Shown piece by piece: positions 7,642-14,321 of a DNA stretch of 14,321 bases. Below the pieces are notes generated by a model. That model saw only the letters and a program-made list of their open reading frames with translations. It searched no databases and had not been told where the DNA came from. Position 1 is the stretch's first letter. Each line of letters begins with the position of its first letter. The position numbers and the translations under genes are program-made. The stretch lies in assembly GCA_002348585.1 (NCBI GenBank), contig DEBO01000041.1, positions 12,051 to 26,371 of the forward strand. The letters run 5' to 3'. Source of the DNA: Alphaproteobacteria bacterium UBA2954 (GTDB lineage Bacteria > Pseudomonadota > Alphaproteobacteria > Puniceispirillales > Puniceispirillaceae).

Positions 7642-8718
7642 ATGATGGGAAAAAACAGTAAGAACTGGCGAACACGACTAAGCCTCCCCATTCAGATGAC
7701 TGCCTTTATGGGCAGCCTTTTTGTAGTTCTGAGCCTAAGCAGCTTCACACCTGCAACGGCGCAAACTGCAGAACCAATGCGCGACAGTGCTACGGTCATT
7801 ATGTATCACCGGTTTGGCGAGGGACGCTACCCATCAACAAATATCAGTATGAAGATGTTTAAGGAACATCTGGCCCTGCTTACAAATGGCGACTACAACA
7901 TTCTATCGCTACCGAAGATCGTTGAAACATTAAAATCAGGCCAACTACTGCCCGATCGCACAGTGGGTATAAGCATTGATGATGCCTATCTGTCTGTCTA
8001 TGAGAATGCCTGGCCTTTGCTGAAAGCGGCTAGTCTACCCTTTACAATCTTTGTCGCAACCAGCCCTGTCGATCGGAACCTGTCCGGCTATATGAGCTGG
8101 GATCAATTACGGGAATTAAAAGCTGCTGGCGTGACAGTTGGCTCACAAACACACACCCATCCGCATATGCACAAGCTGAGCGTTGAGCGCGTTCGAGAAG
8201 AAATTGATACCTCTAATCAGATTTTTTTAAACGAGCTGGGCGAACGCCCTGTGCTGTTTGCCTATCCATATGGCGAATATAGCCGCTTTGTAATTGATGC
8301 TATTAAAGACGCTGGCTTCACTGCGGCTTTTGGTCAGAATTCAGGAATCATGCACACAGATGAGGATTTTTTTGAGCTGCCCCGGTTTGCATTCAACGAG
8401 AATTATGGAGCGATAAGCAGGCTGAAATTAGCCATTAACGGGCTCCCTCTCAAAATCAAAGAGCTGACCCCAGACGATATGGTCTTGAAAGATAACCCGC
8501 CTATTTATGGATTTACATTAGATGAAGAAATGAGCCCTGTCAGTCAGTTACGCTGTTTTGCCAGCAATCACGGGAAATTAGAGGTTTTTTTGCTGGGCCT
8601 GCGAGCAGAAATCCGGCTCCCCGGCCCACTACCCTCGCCCCGCGGGCGGATTAACTGCACTATGCCCGCAGGCAAAGAACGGTGGCGGTGGTATGGCCGA
8701 CAGTTTTTAACCCCCTAA
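7642..8718 (+). CDS. Secreted polysaccharide deacetylase-family protein with an unrecognised C-terminal domain
   Basis: The only plus-strand gene, 358 residues. A signal peptide is clear: a basic start (KNSKNWRTR), a hydrophobic core and ATA before Gln41 as a likely cleavage site, so the product should be periplasmic or exported. The NodB-type deacetylase domain spans about residues 50-235. It contains VIMYHRFG near 52-59, ISIDDAY with Asp113 and Asp114, GSQTHTHPHMH at 167-177 and FAYPYG at 206-211. It would remove acetyl groups from an N-acetylated glycan; the substrate is unknown. The first metal-binding histidine of the usual HxxxH motif appears as Gln169. About 70 C-terminal residues (288-358), with Cys305 and Cys339 and a GRINCTMPAGKERWRWYG segment, form a domain I do not recognise. 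The start at 7642 (or the next ATG, 7645) is preceded by AGG; a longer frame from 7519 would bury the signal peptide. Confidence 0.88.
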   Translation: MMGKNSKNWRTRLSLPIQMTAFMGSLFVVLSLSSFTPATAQTAEPMRDSATVIMYHRFGEGRYPSTNISMKMFKEHLALLTNGDYNILSLPKIVETLKSGQLLPDRTVGISIDDAYLSVYENAWPLLKAASLPFTIFVATSPVDRNLSGYMSWDQLRELKAAGVTVGSQTHTHPHMHKLSVERVREEIDTSNQIFLNELGERPVLFAYPYGEYSRFVIDAIKDAGFTAAFGQNSGIMHTDEDFFELPRFAFNENYGAISRLKLAINGLPLKIKELTPDDMVLKDNPPIYGFTLDEEMSPVSQLRCFASNHGKLEVFLLGLRAEIRLPGPLPSPRGRINCTMPAGKERWRWYGRQFLTP

Positions 8719-9782
8719 AAAAAGCGCGGCACTAGCTGAGCCACTTCAAACCGCTGCATATCATTTTGAGATATGATACGCCGGATTTTGGCAAGATAGG
8801 CATCGCCAATTTGCGCATAATTTGACAATCCTTCTATTACTTCATTAACAGAAACCTGTTCTGGCGCGGCCAAACGGCGGGATCTAATCTCTCGGAAAGC
8901 CTCATAAGCCCAGTGCGAATTCAGATTAAACATATAGGCCCGCACAGATGACAACAAATCTGGGAACCGCCTTACAGATGCTCGCGGGTCGCTCTGATTG
9001 GCAGCCTTTATGCCCAATTTGTCATTCCAGACCCACTGACCAAAAAGGGCGTTTCCTTCCAAGGCAAATCTAGATTGGCCCCATCCTGATTCAATTGCAG
9101 CTTGTGCAAGCGCAATCGATACTGGAACAGGAGCAACCCGACGAAGCAGTTCATCTGTCCAACCTTGTTTATCAATAAGACTGGCTGGCATCCGGTAACG
9201 TTGAGCAAAAGACCGCAGTAAATCATTGTCTTCTGCTTCAATGCCCTGAATGACAGCTTTACGCTGGCGAGCAATATCTTCATTTGCCCGCAGAATGAGA
9301 GGCAGAATTGTCTGTTTAAAGCGTTCTTTTCGAAGTTCAGTATCAAGAGGCCTGAGGTCAGACATGCGCACAACAAAAAGGCGGGGCACTTCTGTTAGGC
9401 CGGAAGATGACAAGCTGTAATCTATGCTTTTGGGAAGGGGTGGAGGGGGAAGTTTTGGCAGTGAACCCCTTCTTTCAGGCGCTTTGTTGGGCGGCAGTAT
9501 AGCCGCAACCAGCCGGGCATTTGCCTGTTCAATCTTCTGTTCAAGCTCAGCCAGTTTTTCAAACGTCAGACCAAGCTGTTGTTTTTGCGTGATTAGCTCA
9601 TCCAGTTCCCTATCCAGATGACTAACAACCTCAAACTGAGGTGTTTGGTGCTTTAGAAACAAATGCATTGGCGGGACAACACCTGTTAACGGCAAAGCAA
9701 ACCCGGTGAACAGCGCTCCCAATAAAAAAAGGAGAATTGTTCTATTACCAATATGGATTGTGATCTGCTGATTAAGCGACAA
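8715..9782 (-). CDS. Bax-like membrane-anchored glucosaminidase (GH73 domain)
   Basis: Predicted 355-residue inner-membrane-anchored peptidoglycan hydrolase. A single membrane segment lies at about residues 14-36, then a likely coiled coil at about 52-95, a proline-rich stretch LPKLPPPPLPK at 108-118, and a C-terminal glucosaminidase domain of the Bax type. The motif IALAQAAIESGWGQSRFA places the catalytic glutamate at Glu231, and NALFGQW and YAQIGDAYLAKIRRII fit the family. Cleavage of the glycan strands of peptidoglycan is inferred from the domain. The start is TTG at 9780-9782, with GGGG six bases upstream; no ATG precedes the membrane segment. It follows nfuA by 32 bases in the same direction and converges on the deacetylase gene, the stop codons overlapping at 8715-8718. 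Confidence 0.88.
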   Translation of the reverse strand: MSLNQQITIHIGNRTILLFLLGALFTGFALPLTGVVPPMHLFLKHQTPQFEVVSHLDRELDELITQKQQLGLTFEKLAELEQKIEQANARLVAAILPPNKAPERRGSLPKLPPPPLPKSIDYSLSSSGLTEVPRLFVVRMSDLRPLDTELRKERFKQTILPLILRANEDIARQRKAVIQGIEAEDNDLLRSFAQRYRMPASLIDKQGWTDELLRRVAPVPVSIALAQAAIESGWGQSRFALEGNALFGQWVWNDKLGIKAANQSDPRASVRRFPDLLSSVRAYMFNLNSHWAYEAFREIRSRRLAAPEQVSVNEVIEGLSNYAQIGDAYLAKIRRIISQNDMQRFEVAQLVPRFF

Positions 9783-9814
9783 AATAGACCCCGCTGGCCA
9801 GTTACCGTGAAGTT

Positions 9815-10363
9815 CTAGCTGTCTGTCGGACGAACCTCACGCACTTCAGGAATATAATGGCGCAACATATTTTCAATACCCATTTTCAGTGTTGCTGTAG
9901 AACTTGGACACCCTTGACATGCCCCGCGCATCTGCAATGTCACCACACCATCTTTAAAGGAATGGAAGGTAATATCACCACCATCCATAGCAACCGCTGG
10001 ACGGACACGGGTATCGAGAAGATGCTTAATCTGCTGGACTGTTTCATCATCATCTTCTGATGTGCTAGCTTCATTCTTGGTCTCAATGATGGGGAGGCCA
10101 GACGCAAAATGCTCCATTATCCCAGCAAGTATAGAAGGTTTCAGCACAAACCAATCAAGCCGCTCTGCTTTTGTAACAGACAGAAAGTCACCGCTGAAGA
10201 AGACTGATTCAACGCCATCAATGGCAAACAGCCGGGCGGCCAAAGGAGAGGAGTTCACCTCTTCTAGTGAGTTGAATTCGGCTGTGTCACCTGGCAGTAC
10301 GGCCACGCCAGGTATAAATTTTAATGTTGATGGATTTGGTGTGTCTTCAGTTTGAATGAACAT
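9815..10363 (-). CDS. nfuA: NfuA-type iron-sulfur cluster carrier protein
   Basis: Scaffold or carrier that passes 4Fe-4S clusters to client enzymes; MiaB, a known type of client, is encoded nearby. It is 182 residues with two domains: an N-terminal Nfu_N domain beginning MFIQTEDTPNPSTLKFIPG, and a C-terminal NifU domain (about 108-176) with the cluster-binding pair Cys149 and Cys152 in GACQGCPSS. A short acidic linker (ASTSEDDDET) joins them. The ATG at 10361-10363 is preceded by AAGGA at a good distance; a TTG two codons upstream is less likely. The N-terminal domain identifies the alphaproteobacterial and mitochondrial NFU1 type and not the E. coli NfuA N-terminal domain. Upstream is a 210-base region with a small ORF. 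Confidence 0.95.
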   Translation of the reverse strand: MFIQTEDTPNPSTLKFIPGVAVLPGDTAEFNSLEEVNSSPLAARLFAIDGVESVFFSGDFLSVTKAERLDWFVLKPSILAGIMEHFASGLPIIETKNEASTSEDDDETVQQIKHLLDTRVRPAVAMDGGDITFHSFKDGVVTLQMRGACQGCPSSTATLKMGIENMLRHYIPEVREVRPTDS

Positions 10364-10376
10364 GGTCAAACATCCT

Positions 10377-10430
10377 TCACGGGAATTTACTTATCATCAA
10401 TGTCTGGTTGATAGTGCCAGCAAGTCCCAT
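10377..10430 (-). CDS. Putative 17-codon small ORF in the nfuA leader
   Basis: Reads MGLAGTINQTLMISKFP and stops with TGA 13 bases before the nfuA ATG. It has one of the best ribosome binding sites in the window, AGGAG at 10443-10439, spaced eight bases from its ATG. No homology is recognised and translation is unproven. It could be a leader peptide that couples ribosome movement to nfuA expression, or a chance ORF. The segment can fold: CTGG at 10420-10417 pairs with CCAG at 10407-10404, and ACTATCA at 10415-10409 pairs, with one bulged A, with the stretch at 10396-10389, in an interleaved pseudoknot-like order. Confidence 0.35.
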   Translation of the reverse strand: MGLAGTINQTLMISKFP

Positions 10431-10573
10431 TTTCTATTCTCCTAATTGCTACCTGCGTATTTTCTCGGCGAAATTCAAGCAGCAAAGTATCTTTAATCAT
10501 TCTAACAAATCAAGGATACATTAATTGAGCCTTTTTGCATAGGCGCAACACGCAGAATAAGCGCACATACCTG
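10431..10573 (-). promoter_or_regulatory. trpS-nfuA intergenic region
   Basis: About 140 bases between the trpS stop and the small ORF. In Rhizobiales a universal-stress-type gene (uspA) often lies between trpS and the nfu gene; I see no remnant of it here. On the minus strand a -10-like TAGAAT occurs around 10505, and a TTGATT hexamer lies just ahead of it, but no pair at proper spacing has a good match to both elements. No hairpin followed by a T-run is present, so I cannot name a terminator for trpS. Confidence 0.3.
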
Positions 10574-11581
10574 TTAAGGCGGGGTCAGTCCGATGATCTT
10601 TTTCACATCCTCTAAAACAGGGCCAGCTACAGCGTAGGCCTGTTCTGCACCAAAGGCCAACAGCTTATCTATCTCATCGGGCTCAGCCAGAAGTTGATTC
10701 ATCTTCTGGCTGATAGGGGAGATAACATCAACCACCAGATCAGCGAGGGCCGGCTTGAAGACGCCAAATCCCTGACCGCCAAATTCAGCTAGAATATGTG
10801 ATTCACTCCGCCCTGAAAGACCGGAGAATATGCCAACCAGATTGCGCGCTTCTGGCCGATCAGTTAGCCCCTCAACTTCAGAAGGGAGCGCTTCAGCATC
10901 TGTCTTTGCCCGCTTAATTTTCTGAGCAATATCATCAACAGAGTCAGTCAGATTTATGCGTGTGGCATCTGATGAATCTGACTTACTCATCTTCGATGAC
11001 CCGTCGCGCAAGGACATCACCCGCGAAGCTGTCTTTTGTATCTGTGGTTCTGGCTGAGGAAAAAAACCAACATCAAACATTGAATTGAAAGCCAAAGCGA
11101 TATCACGTGTCAGTTCAAGATGCTGTTTTTGATCCTCGCCTACCGGAACATGTGTTGCTTTATAACACAGAATGTCAGCTGCCATCAGCGTTGGATAAGC
11201 ATACAGGCCAACAGTCGCATTTTCCCTATTCTTACCCGCCTTTTCCTTAAATTGTGTCATCCGGTTCAACCAGCCCAGACGCGCCACGCATTTAAATATC
11301 CAAGCTAGCTCTGCATGCTGCGGCACACGAGACTGATTGAAAAGAACAGAACGGGATGGATCTATACCTGAAGCAATCAGGCAAGCCGTAACTTCGCGGA
11401 TTGACCGGCGCAAATTGACCGGTTCCTGTGGCACCGTAATCGCATGCAAATCAACAACACAATAAATACAGTCAAAATCTGTTTGCAGATCAACCCAGTT
11501 TTTGATCGCGCCTAGATAATTACCTAGATGAAGGTTTCCTGTTGGCTGAACACCAGAAAAAATGCGGCCAGCGCTTTTCAT
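10574..11581 (-). CDS. trpS: Tryptophanyl-tRNA synthetase
   Basis: Class I aminoacyl-tRNA synthetase charging tRNA-Trp, cytoplasmic and essential. It has 335 residues, the usual size. The HIGH-type motif appears as PTGNLHLGN at 13-21 and the KMSKS loop as KMSKSD at 197-202; [15 protein letters not shown] is the conserved central segment. The start is the ATG at 11579-11581 with a strong AAGGAGA ribosome binding site seven bases upstream, giving the normal beginning [15 protein letters not shown]. The open frame extends 33 codons further upstream into the murJ end but has no comparable start signal. It follows murJ by 70 bases, and a six-codon minicistron overlaps its start codon. Confidence 0.97.
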   Translation of the reverse strand: MKSAGRIFSGVQPTGNLHLGNYLGAIKNWVDLQTDFDCIYCVVDLHAITVPQEPVNLRRSIREVTACLIASGIDPSRSVLFNQSRVPQHAELAWIFKCVARLGWLNRMTQFKEKAGKNRENATVGLYAYPTLMAADILCYKATHVPVGEDQKQHLELTRDIALAFNSMFDVGFFPQPEPQIQKTASRVMSLRDGSSKMSKSDSSDATRINLTDSVDDIAQKIKRAKTDAEALPSEVEGLTDRPEARNLVGIFSGLSGRSESHILAEFGGQGFGVFKPALADLVVDVISPISQKMNQLLAEPDEIDKLLAFGAEQAYAVAGPVLEDVKKIIGLTPP

Positions 11582-11598
11582 ATATCTGTCTCCTTCAT
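11578..11598 (-). other. Hexapeptide minicistron overlapping the trpS start
   Basis: ATG at 11598-11596 opens a frame MKETDI whose TGA stop overlaps the trpS ATG as ATGA. It has its own Shine-Dalgarno sequence AAGGA at 11609-11605, six bases upstream, and its codons contain the trpS Shine-Dalgarno sequence. The arrangement would allow stop-start coupling into trpS. It is short enough to occur by chance. Confidence 0.25.
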
Positions 11599-11651
11599 TG
11601 ACAGTCCTTACGGCAGAACGGCTCCTGTTATGACCTGCATTGCCTGTTTTC

Positions 11652-13226
11652 TCAAGCTCTTTGTTCTTTTGCGCTGACAAGAAAGGCCTTTGTCAGACCT
11701 AATAAATGACCAGCAATCAGATATAAACTGGTTCCCAAGACAACACTGAATATCATAATCACCGACTCAGAAATAAAAGCCACATACAACCAGGGAAGAC
11801 AAACATACAAGCCAACGGCCATCACAGCAGCAGCCAGGCCAGCTTTTAGAATGACCGTTGTGGCTTTGCCATTCAACCGACCTGCCCTGACTAGCCAGCC
11901 CGCCTGCCAAATCAGAGCCAGCCAGGAAACCAGTGATGTAGCGAGAGCTAAACCCACATGTTGGTAAATCTGCATCAAAGCCAGGCTGAGGACAATATTC
12001 AAGCCCACTGACGCACAGGATGTTACCAAGACGAACCGGCCTCGATCCATTGCATAGAGAGCTACTTGTGTCAGTTTCAACCCAACGAAGGCTGGCAAGC
12101 CAAGCGCATAGGCCATTAAAGCCCAGGCCGCTGCAGTCGCATCAGAATCCAGAAATTCGCCGGAGCGAAATAAGCCTGTAATCAGAACATCAGACAAAAC
12201 TAGAAACGCAGCCACCGCTGGGATTGTCAGAATTGACACCGGTATGATGGCAAGTGACAATTCTTTGCGGAATACCTGTTTTTTCGCCTGTTGTGTTGAA
12301 TGATGCCCAGCTTCAATTCGCGACAGCCTGGGCAGGAGCGCTGTGCCCATGGCTATGCCCACCAACCCCATTGGCAGCTGCGCCAACCTGTCTGCATAAT
12401 ATAACCAGGAAATCGATCCTGTAGCTAAAAGCGACGCCAGGACAAGATCAACAAGTAGATTAATCTGCATAGCTCCAGCACCTAGGGCGGCAGGGATAAA
12501 ACTGAACCACATTTTACGAGCTTGAGCTGACAAACTGAAACGGAAAAGAGGCAAACGGATACGCTGGCGCTTCAATTGCTGCTGCAGCAATATCATCTGC
12601 CCCGCACCCGCTAGCAGAACGCCAAAGGCAATCGGCAGGCCAAGATGGGCAGCAGACAGATGCAGCTGTTCTTGGAAGAAAGGCACGCAAAATGCTCCAC
12701 CAATCAGACAGGCATTCAAAATAACTGGGGCAAATGCGCCACCAAAATAAGAATTATGGCTGTTCAAAAGTGCTGCCCACAGCGCAACAAGCGAAATCAT
12801 TGGCAAATAGGGCATGGTCAGGCGAGCCATATCCACAGCCGCATCCAAGCGATCAGGTGTCGCTAAAAAACCAGGGGCAAGACCACCGACAATAAATGGC
12901 ATGAACAGCTCCATAACCAGAAGAATAAGACATAAGCCCATAAATAAGGCTGTTTGAACCTCGGCTGCCAAAATGATGGCGGTATGTTCTGATTTCTGCT
13001 GTCTGGCAAGACTGTAACTTGGCAAAAAAGCATTGGTCAACGCTCCTTCAGCTGTCAGCCGCCGAAACAAGTTTGGCAGCTTAAAAGCAACTAGAAAGGC
13101 ATCTGTTGCGGCGCCAGCACCCAGATAGTGCGCAAAAACTACATCACGAATAAACCCCAGCATACGAGAGATAGCTGTTAGCCCACTTATCTGGCGAAAA
13201 GCCGAAAACAGGGTCTTGTTGGCCAT
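11652..13226 (-). CDS. murJ: Lipid II flippase MurJ
   Basis: Inner-membrane protein of the MOP superfamily that moves lipid II, the peptidoglycan precursor, across the membrane. It has 524 residues, the usual length, made up of many hydrophobic segments consistent with the family's 14 helices. The N-terminal family pattern is intact: SRMLGFIRD with Arg21 and Arg27, [17 protein letters not shown] with Arg55 and Arg56, and the later [12 protein letters not shown] with Arg280, matching arginines known to matter in E. coli MurJ. Its ATG directly follows the glnD TAG with no gap, and its AAGG ribosome binding site lies within the last glnD codons, so translation is probably coupled. The glnD-murJ-trpS order is common in Alphaproteobacteria. 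Confidence 0.97.
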   Translation of the reverse strand: MANKTLFSAFRQISGLTAISRMLGFIRDVVFAHYLGAGAATDAFLVAFKLPNLFRRLTAEGALTNAFLPSYSLARQQKSEHTAIILAAEVQTALFMGLCLILLVMELFMPFIVGGLAPGFLATPDRLDAAVDMARLTMPYLPMISLVALWAALLNSHNSYFGGAFAPVILNACLIGGAFCVPFFQEQLHLSAAHLGLPIAFGVLLAGAGQMILLQQQLKRQRIRLPLFRFSLSAQARKMWFSFIPAALGAGAMQINLLVDLVLASLLATGSISWLYYADRLAQLPMGLVGIAMGTALLPRLSRIEAGHHSTQQAKKQVFRKELSLAIIPVSILTIPAVAAFLVLSDVLITGLFRSGEFLDSDATAAAWALMAYALGLPAFVGLKLTQVALYAMDRGRFVLVTSCASVGLNIVLSLALMQIYQHVGLALATSLVSWLALIWQAGWLVRAGRLNGKATTVILKAGLAAAVMAVGLYVCLPWLYVAFISESVIMIFSVVLGTSLYLIAGHLLGLTKAFLVSAKEQRA

Positions 13227-14321
13227 CTACACCCTTTCCTTATCGTGACCTGTATCAGACACCCGCGGATGAAATACGCCCATCAAGGTATGTTTTATTC
13301 GATCCTGAGTTGTTTTACGTTCAATTTTCAGGCCATAGACATCTTTTACATAGAATACATCAACAACCTTCTCACCATAAGTGGAAACAGTTGCGGAATT
13401 AATTTGCAAGCCAAGCTGAACAAGATGATAGGTGATTTGATATAACAGGCCCGGCCTATCCGCCCCATTTACCTCAACAACAGTATGCGTGTTACTGCGG
13501 TTATTACTGACAATGACTCGTGGCGGCACTGTCATTGCCTTTTGACGCTTGGTCCTTTTCGCTGATCGCTCCTGAAGTTGATCAAACAACGAAATATCTC
13601 CAGCAAGAGACTGTTCTATGGTTTTTGAAATGCGTTTCTGGGTTTGCAAGTCTGTAACTGCTTCCCTGTTTTGATTCTGAATTCTGAACTGATCAAGGAT
13701 GGTCCCATCATGGCGAGTATTGATACGGGCATTCATAATGGAACAGCCAGCAATGGCAACAGCACCTACGATGCGGCTAAAAAGACCGGGGTGATCTGCA
13801 GCCATCACGACCAGAATCGTAGACGTGTTATCATCATCAATTTCAAAATCGATTAGCAGTTTCCTCACACCAGCATTGAAGGACTCTGCCAGCCGGGCAT
13901 GACGCACATGCGATTTTGCCGAAAAATTTGTCCAATAACTAGGGTAAAACAACTGCGCATGAGCACCGAATCTGTCATCATCCCAGTCAGTCAAAGCATG
14001 ACGTGCTGTTTGTATTGCATCAGCCGCCGCCAAAGATGAGACTTCTGAAGGTGCTGCGCCACCCAATACAGCTTCAGCCCGGCTGTACAGATTCCGCATC
14101 AGGCTGGCTTTCCAACCATTCCAGATTTCCGGCCCTACTGCAAGAATATCTGCGACTGTCAGAACTAGAAGCAGTTTCAGCCGCTCAGGCGATTGTACCA
14201 CTGCTGCGAAATCTGAAATGGTCTGTGGGTCATTCAAATCATACCTGAACGCTGTTTTGCTCATCAACAAATGATGACGAATCAACCAGATTACTGTTTC
14301 TGTTGTTTCCTCATTCAAACC
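13227..14321 (-). CDS. glnD: Bifunctional uridylyltransferase/uridylyl-removing enzyme, C-terminal part (cut by window edge)
   Basis: Nitrogen-status sensor that uridylylates and deuridylylates PII proteins in response to glutamine. The last 364 residues are present and the frame runs off the right edge with no start inside the window. Visible are the tail of the HD-domain region (ETVIWLIRHHLLMS, then VQSPERLKLLLVLTVADI and WNGWKASL) and two ACT domains. The first ACT domain is at about 168-240 of this fragment (VVMAADHPGLFSRIVGAVA) and the second at about 278-348 (VEVNGADRPGLLYQITYHL); the ACT pair is the glutamine-sensing part. The nucleotidyltransferase domain and most of the HD domain lie outside the window. 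It ends in TAG immediately before the murJ ATG. Confidence 0.97.
   Translation of the reverse strand, partial: GLNEETTETVIWLIRHHLLMSKTAFRYDLNDPQTISDFAAVVQSPERLKLLLVLTVADILAVGPEIWNGWKASLMRNLYSRAEAVLGGAAPSEVSSLAAADAIQTARHALTDWDDDRFGAHAQLFYPSYWTNFSAKSHVRHARLAESFNAGVRKLLIDFEIDDDNTSTILVVMAADHPGLFSRIVGAVAIAGCSIMNARINTRHDGTILDQFRIQNQNREAVTDLQTQKRISKTIEQSLAGDISLFDQLQERSAKRTKRQKAMTVPPRVIVSNNRSNTHTVVEVNGADRPGLLYQITYHLVQLGLQINSATVSTYGEKVVDVFYVKDVYGLKIERKTTQDRIKHTLMGVFHPRVSDTGHDKERV

Noticed and set aside
8642..8669. GCGGGC and GCCCGC hairpin as a terminator
   Set aside because: The six-base stem has a 16-base loop, lies inside the deacetylase coding sequence and has no T-run on either strand.
9008..9376. 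Minus-strand open frame of 122 codons within the Bax-like gene
   Set aside because: It is an alternative frame on the same strand as the glucosaminidase, whose motifs are clear; composition is unlike a real protein and there is no start signal.
10431..10573. Intrinsic terminator after trpS
   Set aside because: GCGC repeats could form small stems but no T-run follows, so the call is not supported.
11582..11680. Longer N-terminus for TrpS
   Set aside because: The extra 33 residues do not belong to the family's conserved start, while the ATG at 11581 has a strong ribosome binding site.

Overview
The window is ordinary chromosomal housekeeping DNA from a Gram-negative bacterium, most likely an alphaproteobacterium of moderate GC. 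The gene order supports this. One block reads glnD-murJ-trpS-nfuA and another reads tsaB-rimI-miaB-phoH-ybeY-corC-lnt-metK; both orders are familiar from Alphaproteobacteria such as Rhizobiales. The by-eye base composition (near 45-50% GC) and compact spacing would fit a marine lineage such as SAR116, but that assignment is inference only. No mobile element, CRISPR array, tRNA or rRNA was seen, and no gap between genes exceeds about 200 bases.

All genes but one lie on the minus strand, so the direction of transcription runs from high to low coordinates. From the right edge: the C-terminal part of glnD (nitrogen sensor) abuts murJ (lipid II flippase) with no gap, then trpS, a 210-base leader region holding a 17-codon small ORF with a strong ribosome binding site, nfuA (Fe-S carrier) and a membrane-anchored Bax-like glucosaminidase. 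The Bax-like gene converges with the only plus-strand gene, a secreted polysaccharide deacetylase, and their stop codons overlap. These two cell-wall or glycan genes separate the two conserved blocks.

Divergent from the deacetylase, tsaB starts the second block: tsaB and rimI overlap, a 135-base gap (the place where many Rhizobiales carry fur) leads into miaB, and then miaB, phoH, ybeY, corC, lnt and metK follow with overlapping or nearly overlapping ends (TTGA and ATGA junctions). The themes are tRNA modification (TsaB for t6A37, MiaB for ms2i6A37), ribosome maturation (RimI, YbeY), envelope lipoprotein maturation (Lnt) and SAM supply (MetK, cut by the left edge). MiaB consumes SAM and iron-sulfur clusters, which MetK and NfuA help provide.

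I did not find an undescribed defence or biosynthetic system. The items most worth checking are small: a hairpin placed between an over-distant Shine-Dalgarno sequence and the miaB start, the small ORF and fold ahead of nfuA, a hexapeptide minicistron coupled to trpS, an inverted repeat between phoH and ybeY, and the deacetylase's altered metal-binding motif and unrecognised C-terminal domain. Several starts are TTG (phoH, bax-like, probably tsaB) and carry some uncertainty.
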